A stretch of DNA of 64,000 bases from SLRI01 sp964402505 (GCA_964402505.1 CAYOCP010000014.1:1-64000); one strand, 5' to 3'. Counted from the first letter of the stretch, positions 36,733 to 47,005 are shown. Made by a program: numbers and translations. Notes: generated by a model not told the origin, from the sequence alone.

Positions 36733-38232
36733 TCAATTGAGGCGCGTGACCCGTCCGTCGGTCTCCTGGTCCACCTTGCCGCCCATGGCCGTGATGTAGT
36801 TGATCACCGTGCTCGCCATCAGCGTTCCGCCGGAGCCGTCGATCAGCACCTTGCCGTTGGCGAGGCTGGCATAGCCGTCGCCGCCGCCGAGCATGTAGTC
36901 GTTGGTCGCGACCTTATAGGTCGCGGCGAGATCGAGTGGCCTGTCGCCGACCATGACCTCGGTGACCCGGGCCCCGGCCGGCCGGCTGGCATCGTAGGTC
37001 ATGCGGAGGCCCGAGACGTGCGGGAAGCGGCCGGCCCCCTCCTCGACCTGGCTCACGCCATTCTCGAGCGCCGCCATGAGATCGGCACCGGAGAGCTCGA
37101 CCAGGACCGTGGTGTTGCCGAAGGGCAGCTCGCTCAGCACGTCGCGCCGGGTCAGCACATGGCCCGCCTCGTAGAGCCGGTTGCCGCGGATGCCACCGCC
37201 ATTGGTGAGCCCGATATCGGCGCCGGTGGCGTTGCGGATGGCGTCGGCGACGAGATCGCCGAAATTGCTCTCCATCGTGCGGACCGTGGCGCGTTGCGTG
37301 TCGAGCGGCACCAGCGTCTCACCGATATCGACGTCGAGCTCGGCCGAGAGCCTGTCCTCGAGGGGCTGCAACTCGGCCAAGGCGGTGGCGTCGGGCTCGA
37401 CGCGGGCGCTGTCGATGGTTCTGAAGGCGGGCCGCCAGGCGACCTTGCCGTCCTCGTCGCGCTCGGCCAGGAGGTCGATCGCCGTGACGTAATCGGCATC
37501 CGAGCCGCTCTCGGTCATGGCCGTCTGGCCGTCGTACATGATCCGCAGGTCGTGATCGTGGCCGGTCATGATGATGTCGGCGATTCCGGCCCGGTAGAGC
37601 TCCATGTCCTCGCCCCAGCCGGTATGAACCACGGCGATCACGAGGTCGGCGCCGGCGTCGCGCAGCTTCGCCTCCATCAGGCTGGCGGTCTCGACCGTGG
37701 GCGCAAAGGTCGTGTCGCCCGTGGTCGCGAGCTCGACCGTGTCCGGTGTGGTCAGGCCGTAGAAGCCGAGCTTGATGCCGTCGACCTCGATCAGCTTGCT
37801 CTCGATGGTGCCGGGATAGAGATCGCCGGCCGCAGCGCGCACATTGCTGTTGACGACATCGAACTCGGCCTCGGCCATGCGCTCGGCCGCGACCTCGGGG
37901 CCGAAGTCGAACTCGTGATTGCCCATGACGAAGACGTCGAGCGGCAGATCGTTCAGGAGCGCCACCATATGGGCGCCCTGATCGAAGCCGGAGAGCAGCG
38001 AGGGCGAGATGGCGTCGCCGGCATGGACGAGGAGGACGTTGTCGGCCGCCGCGTTCTCGTCCGCGAGGATCGTGACCAGCCGGGCGAAGCCGCCCCGGCC
38101 CTCGTCGTCCAGGTAACGGTACCAGTCGTTGAGCTGCAGGAGCTTGATGCTGACCGGCTCGGCCAGCGCCGGCCCGGCGAGAAGCCCGGCGGCGAGGCAG
38201 CCGGCGGCGAGAACTCGATCGAGCAGCACCAT
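36733..38232 (-). CDS. Periplasmic 5'-nucleotidase / metallophosphatase
   Basis: A 499-residue protein of the UshA/CpdB type. A Sec signal peptide (about 1-23, ending ALA) precedes the metallophosphoesterase domain with HAGDAISPS, GNHEFDFG, VVHTGWG and GHDHD. The first metal motif, usually NDxHGH, reads NDWYRYLD here, so the usual His is missing. The C-terminal nucleotide-binding domain (about 300-499) has NFGDLVADAIRNATGADI and TNDYMLGGGDGY. GGGAGGGTGG precedes the ATG at 38232. It probably releases nucleosides or phosphate in the periplasm. Confidence 0.87.
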   Translation of the reverse strand: MVLLDRVLAAGCLAAGLLAGPALAEPVSIKLLQLNDWYRYLDDEGRGGFARLVTILADENAAADNVLLVHAGDAISPSLLSGFDQGAHMVALLNDLPLDVFVMGNHEFDFGPEVAAERMAEAEFDVVNSNVRAAAGDLYPGTIESKLIEVDGIKLGFYGLTTPDTVELATTGDTTFAPTVETASLMEAKLRDAGADLVIAVVHTGWGEDMELYRAGIADIIMTGHDHDLRIMYDGQTAMTESGSDADYVTAIDLLAERDEDGKVAWRPAFRTIDSARVEPDATALAELQPLEDRLSAELDVDIGETLVPLDTQRATVRTMESNFGDLVADAIRNATGADIGLTNGGGIRGNRLYEAGHVLTRRDVLSELPFGNTTVLVELSGADLMAALENGVSQVEEGAGRFPHVSGLRMTYDASRPAGARVTEVMVGDRPLDLAATYKVATNDYMLGGGDGYASLANGKVLIDGSGGTLMASTVINYITAMGGKVDQETDGRVTRLN

Positions 38233-38323
38233 CACCCACCCTCCCTCGGCGACCGCAAGTTTGTGTACAGCAGCTTGGCGCGGGCTGTCAGCCGCTATCG
38301 GCGGGCCCCTGAACGATTGCAAC

Positions 38324-38746
38324 TCAGATGGGAACCTGCCGGAGCGATAGTCGGACACGTGGACCCAGCTCCAGTAGGACTGGCGGGGTCAATGGAGCCA
38401 CAGCCTGACGAATTTCCGGCCAGTTCCACAACAGAACGGCGCATTGCTTGTGAACGGGCTGCGCCAGGAAACCACGAGACAGGAACAGGACACGTGCACC
38501 CGCAGCACGGAGCGCTGCCCTTTCAGCGGGGTTGCGGGTCATGCGCAGGTCACCAGAGATCGCCATCCATTCCCCCGGCTGCCGATGCAGGAAGTGGATC
38601 CACTCGACGTCCCGTGCCGCCGGGCCGAGTCCTTGCGCATATCGGATGTGGACGGCCGAACGGCCGTCTTTTGCCAGCAGCGGCGCCAGTGTCGCGGCCA
38701 GCAGCGGCGACGCGTTGTTGTCCACGAGGACATGGAAATGCGTCAC
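38324..38746 (-). CDS. PIN-like toxin (VapC45-type), second gene of a toxin-antitoxin pair
   Basis: A 140-residue protein resembling the VapC45/DUF5615 group of PIN-like RNases. It opens with a hydrophobic strand and an acidic residue (HFHVLVDNNASPLLA), with a second acidic position in AISGDLRMTRNPAERAAL, consistent with a PIN metal site. The start is GTG at 38746, overlapping the antitoxin stop codon (GTGA), the tight coupling expected of such pairs. Base composition is less GC-rich than the neighbours. Confidence 0.72.
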   Translation of the reverse strand: MTHFHVLVDNNASPLLAATLAPLLAKDGRSAVHIRYAQGLGPAARDVEWIHFLHRQPGEWMAISGDLRMTRNPAERAALRAAGARVLFLSRGFLAQPVHKQCAVLLWNWPEIRQAVAPLTPPVLLELGPRVRLSLRQVPI

Positions 38747-39471
38747 GCCGCAGGCTTCAGGCTTTCCTCGAAAGCAATCGCCCGTCGTATCGTTCCAGCA
38801 TCGATATGCCATGCCCGGGCAGCCTCTTTCGCACCGCCTTCGGCCTTGGCCGCAGCCGCGAGCACAACTGTCGGGATACCCGTTTGCTCATCGATCGGCT
38901 GGCCGAACGAACGCTCCGGATCGAGGACGATACCCGCCTGACGCCGCGCCGGATACCATCGGATGGGCGCGATACCCTGGAAGTCCAGATCGCGCAGGCT
39001 TTGCTCGATAATCTGCTTGAAGGCATATTGGCGGCGCACGACATCGATGATCATGATCTCATCGGCGTCTTCCTGCTTGGCAGTCTCGAGAAAGATAGAG
39101 CGGCCATCTGTCTTGAATTGCAGTGTCGAGAGTGGATGCTCGTCGTCGATCAATTCGCGCGCCAAACGGATCGCGCGTCTGATGAATTGCGGCGTCAGAC
39201 CGTGCTTCAGGAAACGGTCGGCCGTCCGGGCCTCGATCAGATCGCGAAATCCTAGATAGACACGGCCATCGCCAATATCGACTTGCCGCTGCCACAACGG
39301 CTCATGCCGCTCGCCCGTTGTCGCATAACCGCGGAGCCATCGCGAGAGCCTGGCGCCTGGGATGCCCGTCAAGCGAGCGGCTTCGGCAGGCGTGTAGAGG
39401 CCGATGCCGAACAACGAAAGATCCCTCGCGCCAGCCTTCGACCGTTCGGCCGCAGCAACGTCAGCGCGCAT
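38743..39471 (-). CDS. Antitoxin with MerR-like / DUF433-type DNA-binding region
   Basis: A 242-residue putative antitoxin. The N-terminal part has a helix-turn-helix-like stretch (GLYTPAEAARLTGIPGARLSRWL) as in MerR-type proteins. The middle (FRDLIEARTADRFLKHGLTP) resembles antitoxins paired with PIN-like toxins, and the end contains IPTVVLAAAAKAEGGAKEAA as in DUF433 (often antitoxin). It is upstream of and coupled to the toxin. The region is markedly AT-richer than its surroundings (for example about 48% GC at 39001-39060), which suggests recent acquisition. Confidence 0.75.
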   Translation of the reverse strand: MRADVAAAERSKAGARDLSLFGIGLYTPAEAARLTGIPGARLSRWLRGYATTGERHEPLWQRQVDIGDGRVYLGFRDLIEARTADRFLKHGLTPQFIRRAIRLARELIDDEHPLSTLQFKTDGRSIFLETAKQEDADEIMIIDVVRRQYAFKQIIEQSLRDLDFQGIAPIRWYPARRQAGIVLDPERSFGQPIDEQTGIPTVVLAAAAKAEGGAKEAARAWHIDAGTIRRAIAFEESLKPAA

Positions 39472-39498
39472 CGAGCATCTCCCTGAAGCGCTTCGCCC

Positions 39499-40848
<1,350 letters not shown>

Positions 40849-40924
40849 GACGACACTCCCCCTTTGGATTTATGCACTTATCCCGCCCCGGGGCGGGGCA
40901 AGTCAATCGGCCTCGCCCCGGCGC

Positions 40925-41731
40925 TCAGGAGCCGACCTTGAGGGTCGCGGTCAGGCCGCGCAGGGCGGCGATGGTGCTGAGCGCCGTTATCCGGCCGGTC
41001 TTCGGGTTGGCCGACGGCACGTTCTCGATGCGCATCTCGAAGCGGGCGCTGTCGGCCTCGACGGTGATCAGGTGGACGTTGCGGCCGACGCCGGGGTCGG
41101 CCCAGATCTCGAGGGTCGTGCGGTCGGGGCCGATGCCGGCGAGGCTCAGGGCGGCCGCGACGTTCACATTGGCCGGAAAGCCCCGCGCCCCTTCCCGCGC
41201 CGAGCCCTCGAAGACCAGAAGCGGCTCCTTAAGCCCGGCGAGCGAGATGCCGTTCTGCACCAGATGCGGTGCTCCGGCGAGGCCACCCGGCGGCTTTCGC
41301 GTCACCATGGCGACCCGCTCGATCCGCCCCTCGGCGGCGGCGCGGACGGCGTCGAGCCCGAGGAGCGCACCGGTCGGCGGCAGGATGCGGGCACCCGTGG
41401 CGGCGGCCCGCTCGATCAGGTCGCCATGCACCAGAAGCTGGCCGACCGAGAGCGGCATGAAGATGCGCCCACGGCTGATCGCCGGCTCGGCCACGTCGCG
41501 AAAAACCGCCGCCGGCAGGCATTCGAGGACGATCTCGGCAGTTTCGGCCAGCGCCTCGAGCGGCAGCACCGGCACATCCGCGCCGAGCTCGGCGAGCCCC
41601 GCCTCGGCCTTCGCCCGGTCGCGCCCGCTCACCGCCTCGAGGCGCAGCCCCGGCAGGCCGCCGATCAGGGCCTTCGCCACCTCCCGGCCAATGGCGCCGA
41701 ACCCGCCGATCGCCACCCCGAGCTCGTTCAT
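40925..41731 (-). CDS. L-aspartate dehydrogenase family protein
   Basis: A 268-residue NAD(P)-dependent enzyme of the aspartate dehydrogenase (NadX) family. The Rossmann motif is GGFGAIGREVAKAL at the N-terminus; conserved stretches further on are SVGQLLVH, LPPTGALLGLDAV, RKPPGGLAGAPH and GFPANVNVAAALSLAGIG. It converts aspartate to oxaloacetate and ammonia or feeds iminoaspartate to NAD synthesis; no nadA or nadC is present here, which favours a catabolic role. It is divergent from the ABC importer starting at 41890. Confidence 0.9.
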   Translation of the reverse strand: MNELGVAIGGFGAIGREVAKALIGGLPGLRLEAVSGRDRAKAEAGLAELGADVPVLPLEALAETAEIVLECLPAAVFRDVAEPAISRGRIFMPLSVGQLLVHGDLIERAAATGARILPPTGALLGLDAVRAAAEGRIERVAMVTRKPPGGLAGAPHLVQNGISLAGLKEPLLVFEGSAREGARGFPANVNVAAALSLAGIGPDRTTLEIWADPGVGRNVHLITVEADSARFEMRIENVPSANPKTGRITALSTIAALRGLTATLKVGS

Positions 41732-41889
41732 GACGCTTTCTCCCGCTGCCTCGTCTTGCTACCCGGCGCTCGGCCCCGGGGGCAAGGGCGAGGCGCCGGC
41801 CCAGAAGCGGATTGACCTCGCGGGGCCGCCGACGCACGATCCGGTCGGTCGTTCCAGCGGGGCGACCCAGGACTCAGGGAGAAGCACCA

Positions 41890-42873
41890 ATGTCATTCGG
41901 ATTGCCGCGACGTCAGGCCCTGGCGCTCGCGACCGCCTTGATCGCTAGCACCTTCGCCATCGGGCCCGCCACGAGCGGCCCGGCCATGGCGCAGGACAAG
42001 CCGGTCCTCGCCTTCGTCACCAATGCCGCCGCGGATTTCTGGACCATCGGCCGCGCCGGCGTCATGAAGGCGGGCGAGGAGCTGGACGGCTACACGACGG
42101 AGATGCACATCGTCTCGGAGGCCACCGCGGCCGAGCAGCGGCGCATCATCGACGATCTTCTGACGCGCGGCGTCGCCGGCATCACGGTGAGCGTGATCGA
42201 TCCCGCGAACAGCCGCGACCTGCTCAATCGGGCGGCGTCGCAGGCCGTGCTCTTCACCTCCGACAGCGACGCCCCGGACACCGACCGGATGCTCTATGTC
42301 GGCACCGACAACGTCGCCGCCGGCGAGCAGGCGGGCGAGCTGATCAAGAAGGCGCTGCCGGACGGCGGCAAGATCATGCTCTTCGTCGGCACCATGGGGG
42401 CGGCCAACGCCCAGGAGCGGGTCGAGGGCATCAAGAAGGTGCTCGACGGCGGCAATATCGAGATCATCGACATCCGCACCGACGAGGTCGACTTCGCCCG
42501 CGCCAAGCGCAATGTCGAGGACACGCTGACCACCTATCCGGACATCGACGGGCTCGTGGGCCTGTGGTCCTACAACACGCCGCAGATCGTCGAGGCGGTG
42601 CGCGCCGCCGGCAAGGAAGGCCAGGTCAAGGTGATCGGCTTCGACGAGGACCCGGTGACGCTGCGCGGCATCGCCGACGGCATCGTCGAGGCGACGGTCG
42701 TCCAGCAGCCCTTCGAGTTCGGCTACCAGTCGATGATGCTGATGGCGCGCGTGCTCGACGGTGACACCTCGTTCATTCCCGAGAACAAGCTCTTGATCAT
42801 CCCGACCCGGGTGATCGACAAGTCGAACGTCGACGAGTTCCGCCAGGAGATGCAGAAGCTCCTGGCCCAGTGA
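41890..42873 (+). CDS. Sugar-type ABC transporter, periplasmic substrate-binding protein (third importer)
   Basis: A 327-residue binding protein with a signal peptide that carries two arginines (GLPRRQALALATALIASTF), cleaved near AMAQ. The mature part begins KPVLAFVTNAAADFWTIGRAG, typical of the ribose-type binding proteins, and contains VEGIKKVLDGG and GFDEDPVTLRGIADG. The ATG follows a GGGAGAAG motif. It is the first gene of a three-gene importer; the stop overlaps the ATPase start (GTGA). The ligand is unknown; the divergent aspartate dehydrogenase and aminotransferase suggest nitrogenous compounds. Confidence 0.92.
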   Translation: MSFGLPRRQALALATALIASTFAIGPATSGPAMAQDKPVLAFVTNAAADFWTIGRAGVMKAGEELDGYTTEMHIVSEATAAEQRRIIDDLLTRGVAGITVSVIDPANSRDLLNRAASQAVLFTSDSDAPDTDRMLYVGTDNVAAGEQAGELIKKALPDGGKIMLFVGTMGAANAQERVEGIKKVLDGGNIEIIDIRTDEVDFARAKRNVEDTLTTYPDIDGLVGLWSYNTPQIVEAVRAAGKEGQVKVIGFDEDPVTLRGIADGIVEATVVQQPFEFGYQSMMLMARVLDGDTSFIPENKLLIIPTRVIDKSNVDEFRQEMQKLLAQ

Positions 42874-44420
42874 GCGAGCCCATGACGGGCGGGCGGGGCG
42901 GCCACCGGGCCGCCCCCTTCCTTCGCCTCGTCCGGATCGGCAAGACCTATCCAGGGGTGAGGGCGCTCGCGGATGTGGATCTCGAGGTGGCGGCCGGCGA
43001 GGTGGTCGGGCTGATCGGCGAGAACGGTGCCGGCAAGTCGACCCTCATGAAGGTCCTGGGCGGCGTCGTGGCGCCGAACACCGGCCATATCGAGATCGAC
43101 GGCAGGGTGCATGCGTCGCTGACCGTGCCGCAGTCGCTGGCGGCGGGCATCGCCTTCGTCCACCAGGAGCTGAACCTCTTCGAGAACCTGGACGTCGCCG
43201 CCAATGTCTTCATCGGCCGCGAGCCGCGCTGGGGCGGGCCCTTGCGGCTGATCGACCGGCGGCGGCTCCACGCGGCGGTGACCCCGCTGCTGGAGCGCCT
43301 GAAGGTGGATTTCGACGCCCGCACGCCGGTGGCCGGGCTTTCGCTCGCCCAGCGGCAGATGGTCGAGATCGCCAAGGCGCTGTCGCTCGAGGCGCGGCTG
43401 ATCATCATGGACGAGCCGACCTCGAGCCTGACCGTCTCGGAAACCGAGCGGCTTCTCCGTGTCATCGCCGAGCTCAAGGCGCAGGGGGTCGCCGTCATCT
43501 ACATCACGCACCGGCTGAACGAGGTGAAGGCCTGCGCCGACCGCGTGGTCTGCCTGCGCGACGGCGTCGTCGCCGGCTCGCTCGCTCATGACGAGATCGC
43601 GCACCAGGCGATGATCCGGCTGATGATCGGCCGCGACCTCAAGGCCCTCTACACTCCGCCCGCCTCGGCGCCCGGACCCGGACTCGAGATCCGGGGCCTG
43701 CGCACCGTCTTCTTCCCCGACCGCACCATCGATCTCGACATCCGGCGGGGCGAGATCCTCGGGCTCGCCGGGCTGATCGGCTCGGGCCGCACCGAGCTCG
43801 CGCGGACCCTTTTCGGGATCGACCCGCCCCTGGCCGGCTCCCTGCGGCTCGACGGCGAGCCGCTCACCGTGCGCACGCCGCACCAGGCGATCGGCCGCGG
43901 CATCTACCTCGTGCCCGAGGACCGCAAGCGTTCCGGCGTCGTCCTCGAGTTCCCGGTGCGCTGCAACGTCACGCTCGCCGATCTCGCGGATCACAGCCGG
44001 GCCTGGCTGATCGACGGCGGCCGCGAGCGCGCCACCACCGAGCGGCAAAAGGACCGGCTGCACATCCGCGCACCTTCGATCGAGACCGAGGCCGTCACGC
44101 TCTCGGGCGGCAACCAGCAGAAGGTGGTGCTGGCCAAGTGGCTGGCGATGCGGCCCTCGGTCGTCATCTTCGACGAGCCGACCCGCGGCATCGACGTGGG
44201 TGCGAAGAGCGAGATCTACGCCATCCTGCGCCAGCTCGCGGATGCCGGCGTCGCCATCCTCATGATCTCGAGCGACATGGAGGAGGTGATCGGCGTGAGC
44301 GACCGCATTGCCGTCATGCACGAGGGCCGGATCAGCGGCATCCTCGACGACCGGGCGGGCTTCACCGAGACCAGAGTGCTCGAGCTCGCCGTCAACGCTC
44401 CGGCCAGCGCCGCCGCCTGA
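42870..44420 (+). CDS. Sugar-type ABC transporter ATPase with two nucleotide-binding domains (RbsA-like)
   Basis: A 516-residue tandem ATPase of normal family layout. Domain 1: Walker A GENGAGKST, LSLAQRQMVEIAKAL and Walker B IIMDEPTSSLT. Domain 2: GLIGSGRTELART in the Walker A position, LVPEDRKRSGVVLEFP, LSGGNQQKVVLAKWL and VVIFDEPTRGIDVG. The start is GTG at 42870, overlapping the binding-protein stop; an ATG at 42882 is the alternative. It is a useful full-length comparison for the shortened ATPase at 8043. Confidence 0.94.
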   Translation: MSEPMTGGRGGHRAAPFLRLVRIGKTYPGVRALADVDLEVAAGEVVGLIGENGAGKSTLMKVLGGVVAPNTGHIEIDGRVHASLTVPQSLAAGIAFVHQELNLFENLDVAANVFIGREPRWGGPLRLIDRRRLHAAVTPLLERLKVDFDARTPVAGLSLAQRQMVEIAKALSLEARLIIMDEPTSSLTVSETERLLRVIAELKAQGVAVIYITHRLNEVKACADRVVCLRDGVVAGSLAHDEIAHQAMIRLMIGRDLKALYTPPASAPGPGLEIRGLRTVFFPDRTIDLDIRRGEILGLAGLIGSGRTELARTLFGIDPPLAGSLRLDGEPLTVRTPHQAIGRGIYLVPEDRKRSGVVLEFPVRCNVTLADLADHSRAWLIDGGRERATTERQKDRLHIRAPSIETEAVTLSGGNQQKVVLAKWLAMRPSVVIFDEPTRGIDVGAKSEIYAILRQLADAGVAILMISSDMEEVIGVSDRIAVMHEGRISGILDDRAGFTETRVLELAVNAPASAAA

Positions 44421-44449
44421 CCCGGCGCACCCCATCGAAAGCTGCCGCC

Positions 44450-45451
44450 ATGCAAAAGAAGGATCTCGGGCTCCTCGTGCTGATCCTCGTCGTCGGGGCC
44501 ATCACCACGATGCTCAACCCGGTCTTCCTCTCGCCCGTCAACCTCGGCAACATGGCGAACCTGGTGGGCCTTTTCGGGATTTTCTCGATCGGCGTCGGCA
44601 TCGTCATCATCACCGGCGGCATCGATCTCTCGGTCGGCTCGATGTTCGCGCTCATCGGCGTCGTCTTCATCGACCTCATGACCAACAAGGGCATGGCCTG
44701 GGAGCTGGTCCTTCCCGTCGCCATCGGGCTCGGCGTCGCCTTCGGCGTCATCCACGGCGTGCTGGTGACCCGCTTCAACATGCAGCCCTTCGTCGTCACC
44801 CTCTGCGGGCTTCTCATCTATCGCGGGGCCGCCCGGTACTACATGGCGGATGCCACCATCGGCTTCGGCTATGCCGGCGGCTTCGAGACGCTCGAGTGGC
44901 TGGCCTCGGGCCGCAGCTTCGGCGTGCCGCACACCTTCATCGCCTTCGTCGTCGTCGCCCTCGTCATGGGCATCGTGCTGCATCGCTCGGTCTTCGGCCG
45001 CTACCTCTTCGCCGTCGGCAAGAACGAGGAGGCGGCCCGCTACTCGGGCATTCCGACCAACCTCGTGATCGCCTCGTCCTATGTGATCAGCGGCGCTCTC
45101 GCCGGTCTCGCCGCGGTGTTCCTCGCCTTCTACACCTACTCGATTCAGCCCTCGGCGCACGGCAACTTCTACGAGCTCTACGGCATCGCCGCCGCCGTTC
45201 TCGGCGGCTGCTCGCTCCGTGGCGGCGAGGGCTCGATCATGGGCATCGCCCTCGGCACGGTGCTGCTGCAGGTGCTGCAGAACCTCGTCAATCTCCTGGG
45301 CATCCCGACCTCGCTGAACTTCGCCGTCATGGGCACGGTGATCCTGCTCGGTGTGCTCACCGACCAGCAGCTCCAGCGGCGACGGGCGCGGCTTCTCGCC
45401 GTCAAGGTTCACCAAGCCAAGGCCGCGACGGTCCAGCCGGCCGGTGCCTGA
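44450..45451 (+). CDS. Sugar-type ABC transporter permease (RbsC-like)
   Basis: A 333-residue inner-membrane permease with the canonical GGIDLSVGSMFALIG signature, the FNMQPFVVTLCGLLIYRG segment and the VGKNEEAARYSGIPTN cytoplasmic loop. As the only permease of this importer it probably works as a homodimer. The ATG at 44450 is 29 nt after the ATPase. A strong hairpin at 45467-45492 ends the operon. Confidence 0.94.
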   Translation: MQKKDLGLLVLILVVGAITTMLNPVFLSPVNLGNMANLVGLFGIFSIGVGIVIITGGIDLSVGSMFALIGVVFIDLMTNKGMAWELVLPVAIGLGVAFGVIHGVLVTRFNMQPFVVTLCGLLIYRGAARYYMADATIGFGYAGGFETLEWLASGRSFGVPHTFIAFVVVALVMGIVLHRSVFGRYLFAVGKNEEAARYSGIPTNLVIASSYVISGALAGLAAVFLAFYTYSIQPSAHGNFYELYGIAAAVLGGCSLRGGEGSIMGIALGTVLLQVLQNLVNLLGIPTSLNFAVMGTVILLGVLTDQQLQRRRARLLAVKVHQAKAATVQPAGA

Positions 45452-45466
45452 CCTCGGGCGGGAGCG

Positions 45467-45492
45467 GCGCCGGCGGCTCGAGCCGCCGGCGC
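45467..45492. terminator. Palindromic terminator hairpin between convergent genes
   Basis: A perfect 26-bp palindrome, arms GCGCCGGCGGCTC and GAGCCGCCGGCGC, lying between the permease stop (45451) and the DUF892 gene stop (45509). In RNA it would fold into a very stable stem with a TCGA loop. No long T tract follows, but its position between converging genes supports a transcription-end role for both strands. Confidence 0.7.
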
Positions 45493-45508
45493 GCCCTGCC
45501 ATCCGCCC

Positions 45509-45991
45509 TCAGGCGGCGACCTTGTTGATCTTCTGGTTCGCGAGCTTGTTCAGCTTGTCGTCGGCCGCGTGCTCCTCCTCGAGCGTCTTTTGGAGGAGCT
45601 TCGCCGCGTCCTTCAGCCCGAGCTGCTTCGCCCAGGCGACCAGGGTGCCGTAGCGCGCGATCTCGTAATGCTCCACGGCCTGCGCCGCGGCGACCATCCC
45701 GGCGTCGCGGATCTCGTCCGACTTGGCGCCCTTGATGATCTCCTCGGCCTCGGCCACGAGCCCGTCGAGCGCCTCGCAGGTCTCGGACTTGGGCTTCTGG
45801 TCGAGCATGCCGAACACCTGCTCGAGCCGCTCGACATGGCTCTCCGTCTCCTTGTGATGCGCGTTGAACGCATCCACGAGCGCCTTGTCACCGGCCTTGT
45901 CGGCCATCTTCGGCAGGCTCTTGAGGATTTTCTTCTCGGCGTAGTACACGTCCTTCAGGTGATGGAGGAAAAGCTCGTTCATGTCCTTCAC
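45509..45991 (-). CDS. DUF892 (YciF-like) ferritin-like protein
   Basis: A 160-residue four-helix protein of the YciE/YciF (DUF892) type, linked to stress responses and ferritin-like in fold. Typical stretches are LFLHHLKDVYYAEKKILKSLPKMA, KETESHVERLEQVF and AVEHYEIARYGTLVAWA, rich in Glu and His as in di-metal helical bundles. The GTG at 45991 is preferred because AAAGGG precedes it by 7 nt; ATG 45982 is the alternative. The upstream region holds the MITE-like element at 46091-46325. Confidence 0.88.
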   Translation of the reverse strand: MKDMNELFLHHLKDVYYAEKKILKSLPKMADKAGDKALVDAFNAHHKETESHVERLEQVFGMLDQKPKSETCEALDGLVAEAEEIIKGAKSDEIRDAGMVAAAQAVEHYEIARYGTLVAWAKQLGLKDAAKLLQKTLEEEHAADDKLNKLANQKINKVAA

Positions 45992-46090
45992 GGTCGTACC
46001 CTTTCCCGGATTGTCGATCTGCCCGAGCAGGGCTCGCTCAGCCCGAGCCCTGCCGGCGATGAACCGGCTCGACCACGCCCGGTTCCGGTC

Positions 46091-46325
46091 AGAGGCTGCC
46101 AATGAATGGGCTCGTGGTCGTGGGGTCGAGGGATTCGTGGGCGATCTCGAGCCTTTCCGCGAGCGGGGTCGCGAGGTGCGGCTTCGGCGGGGCGGTTGGA
46201 CGTCGGCCTGGATGTTCAGGAGCGTTTATGGGGTCAGGACTCTTTTGGGCCGCCTAAAAGAGTCCTGACCCCATAAGCTCGATGCAGCGATGCGACGGCC
46301 CTCGGCCCATTCATTGACAGCCTCT
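46091..46325. mobile_element. MITE-like element with inverted ends and an internal palindrome
   Basis: The ends 46091-46111 and 46305-46325 are 21-bp inverted repeats (20 of 21 positions match; outer end AGAGGCTG). Inside lies a second, perfect inverted repeat with 21-bp arms at 46226-46246 and 46256-46276 around a 9-nt loop (core GGGGTCAGGACTC). No coding region is present within. No clear target-site duplication is seen in the flanks. The right end touches the stop codon of the glycosylase gene (46325-46327). One internal arm and its flank recur at 41-62. This covers most of the 333-nt gene-free stretch 45992-46324. Confidence 0.68.
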
Positions 46326-47005
46326 CAGTCCACGGAAAGGGCCAGGATCTGCGAGAGCTGGCAGAGCGGGCGGCCGGTCTCCTGCCGCCAGCGGTTGAAG
46401 GCCGCCTGCACCGCCCGAATCTCGTCCCGGGTGCGAGGCGGGCCGGCCATGGCCTCCCAGGTCACGAGGCCGCGCTCGACGGAGCTCGTGAGGATGAAGG
46501 TGTCCTTGCCGACCATGCGCAGGAAGGCCGGGGCCGAGCGGCCGCCCAGATGCTGCATGCGCCTCGCGAGCTCGATCCAAAGCGCGGTGATCCGGTCCAC
46601 GGGCCAGTCCGCCAGCCAGTGACCGAACCCGCCGTGCTGACGGGCGATCGCCAGCACCTCCGCAGCGTTCGCCCTGACCGCCCGGAGCTTGCCCATGTGG
46701 CGGATCAGGCGCCGGTCGCCGAGCATAGCCTCGAGCTCCTCGTCGGCCAGCCCGGCCACGCGCGCCGGATCGAAGCCCGAGAAGATCTCCTCGAAGGCCG
46801 GCCATTTCCGGTCGACCAGCTCGTGCTTGAGCCCGGCCCGGAAGATGCGCAGCGCCATGGCCGAGAGGTAGCGATCGTCGCCCGTGGCCTCGAGCTCGAC
46901 CGCGTCCCTGGGGACGGTGAGGCGGGCCTGGAGCGCCGCCCGGCCGTGGCGCATGAGGGCCGCTTCCTCGATCGCTTGGAAGGTGACGGGGTTCAAGCGT
47001 CCCAT
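46325..47005 (-). CDS. DNA-3-methyladenine glycosylase I-type protein
   Basis: A 226-residue base-excision repair enzyme of the Tag/helix-hairpin-helix superfamily. It contains DRYLSAMALRIFRAGLKHELVDRKWPAFEE, reminiscent of the Tag motif, a GDRRLIRHMGKLRAVRANA region, and a C-terminal CQLSQILALSVD. It would remove alkylated adenines from DNA. The ATG at 47005 lies inside the end of the aldo/keto reductase gene (13-nt overlap), so the two are co-transcribed. Its stop abuts the MITE-like element. Confidence 0.82.
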   Translation of the reverse strand: MGRLNPVTFQAIEEAALMRHGRAALQARLTVPRDAVELEATGDDRYLSAMALRIFRAGLKHELVDRKWPAFEEIFSGFDPARVAGLADEELEAMLGDRRLIRHMGKLRAVRANAAEVLAIARQHGGFGHWLADWPVDRITALWIELARRMQHLGGRSAPAFLRMVGKDTFILTSSVERGLVTWEAMAGPPRTRDEIRAVQAAFNRWRQETGRPLCQLSQILALSVD

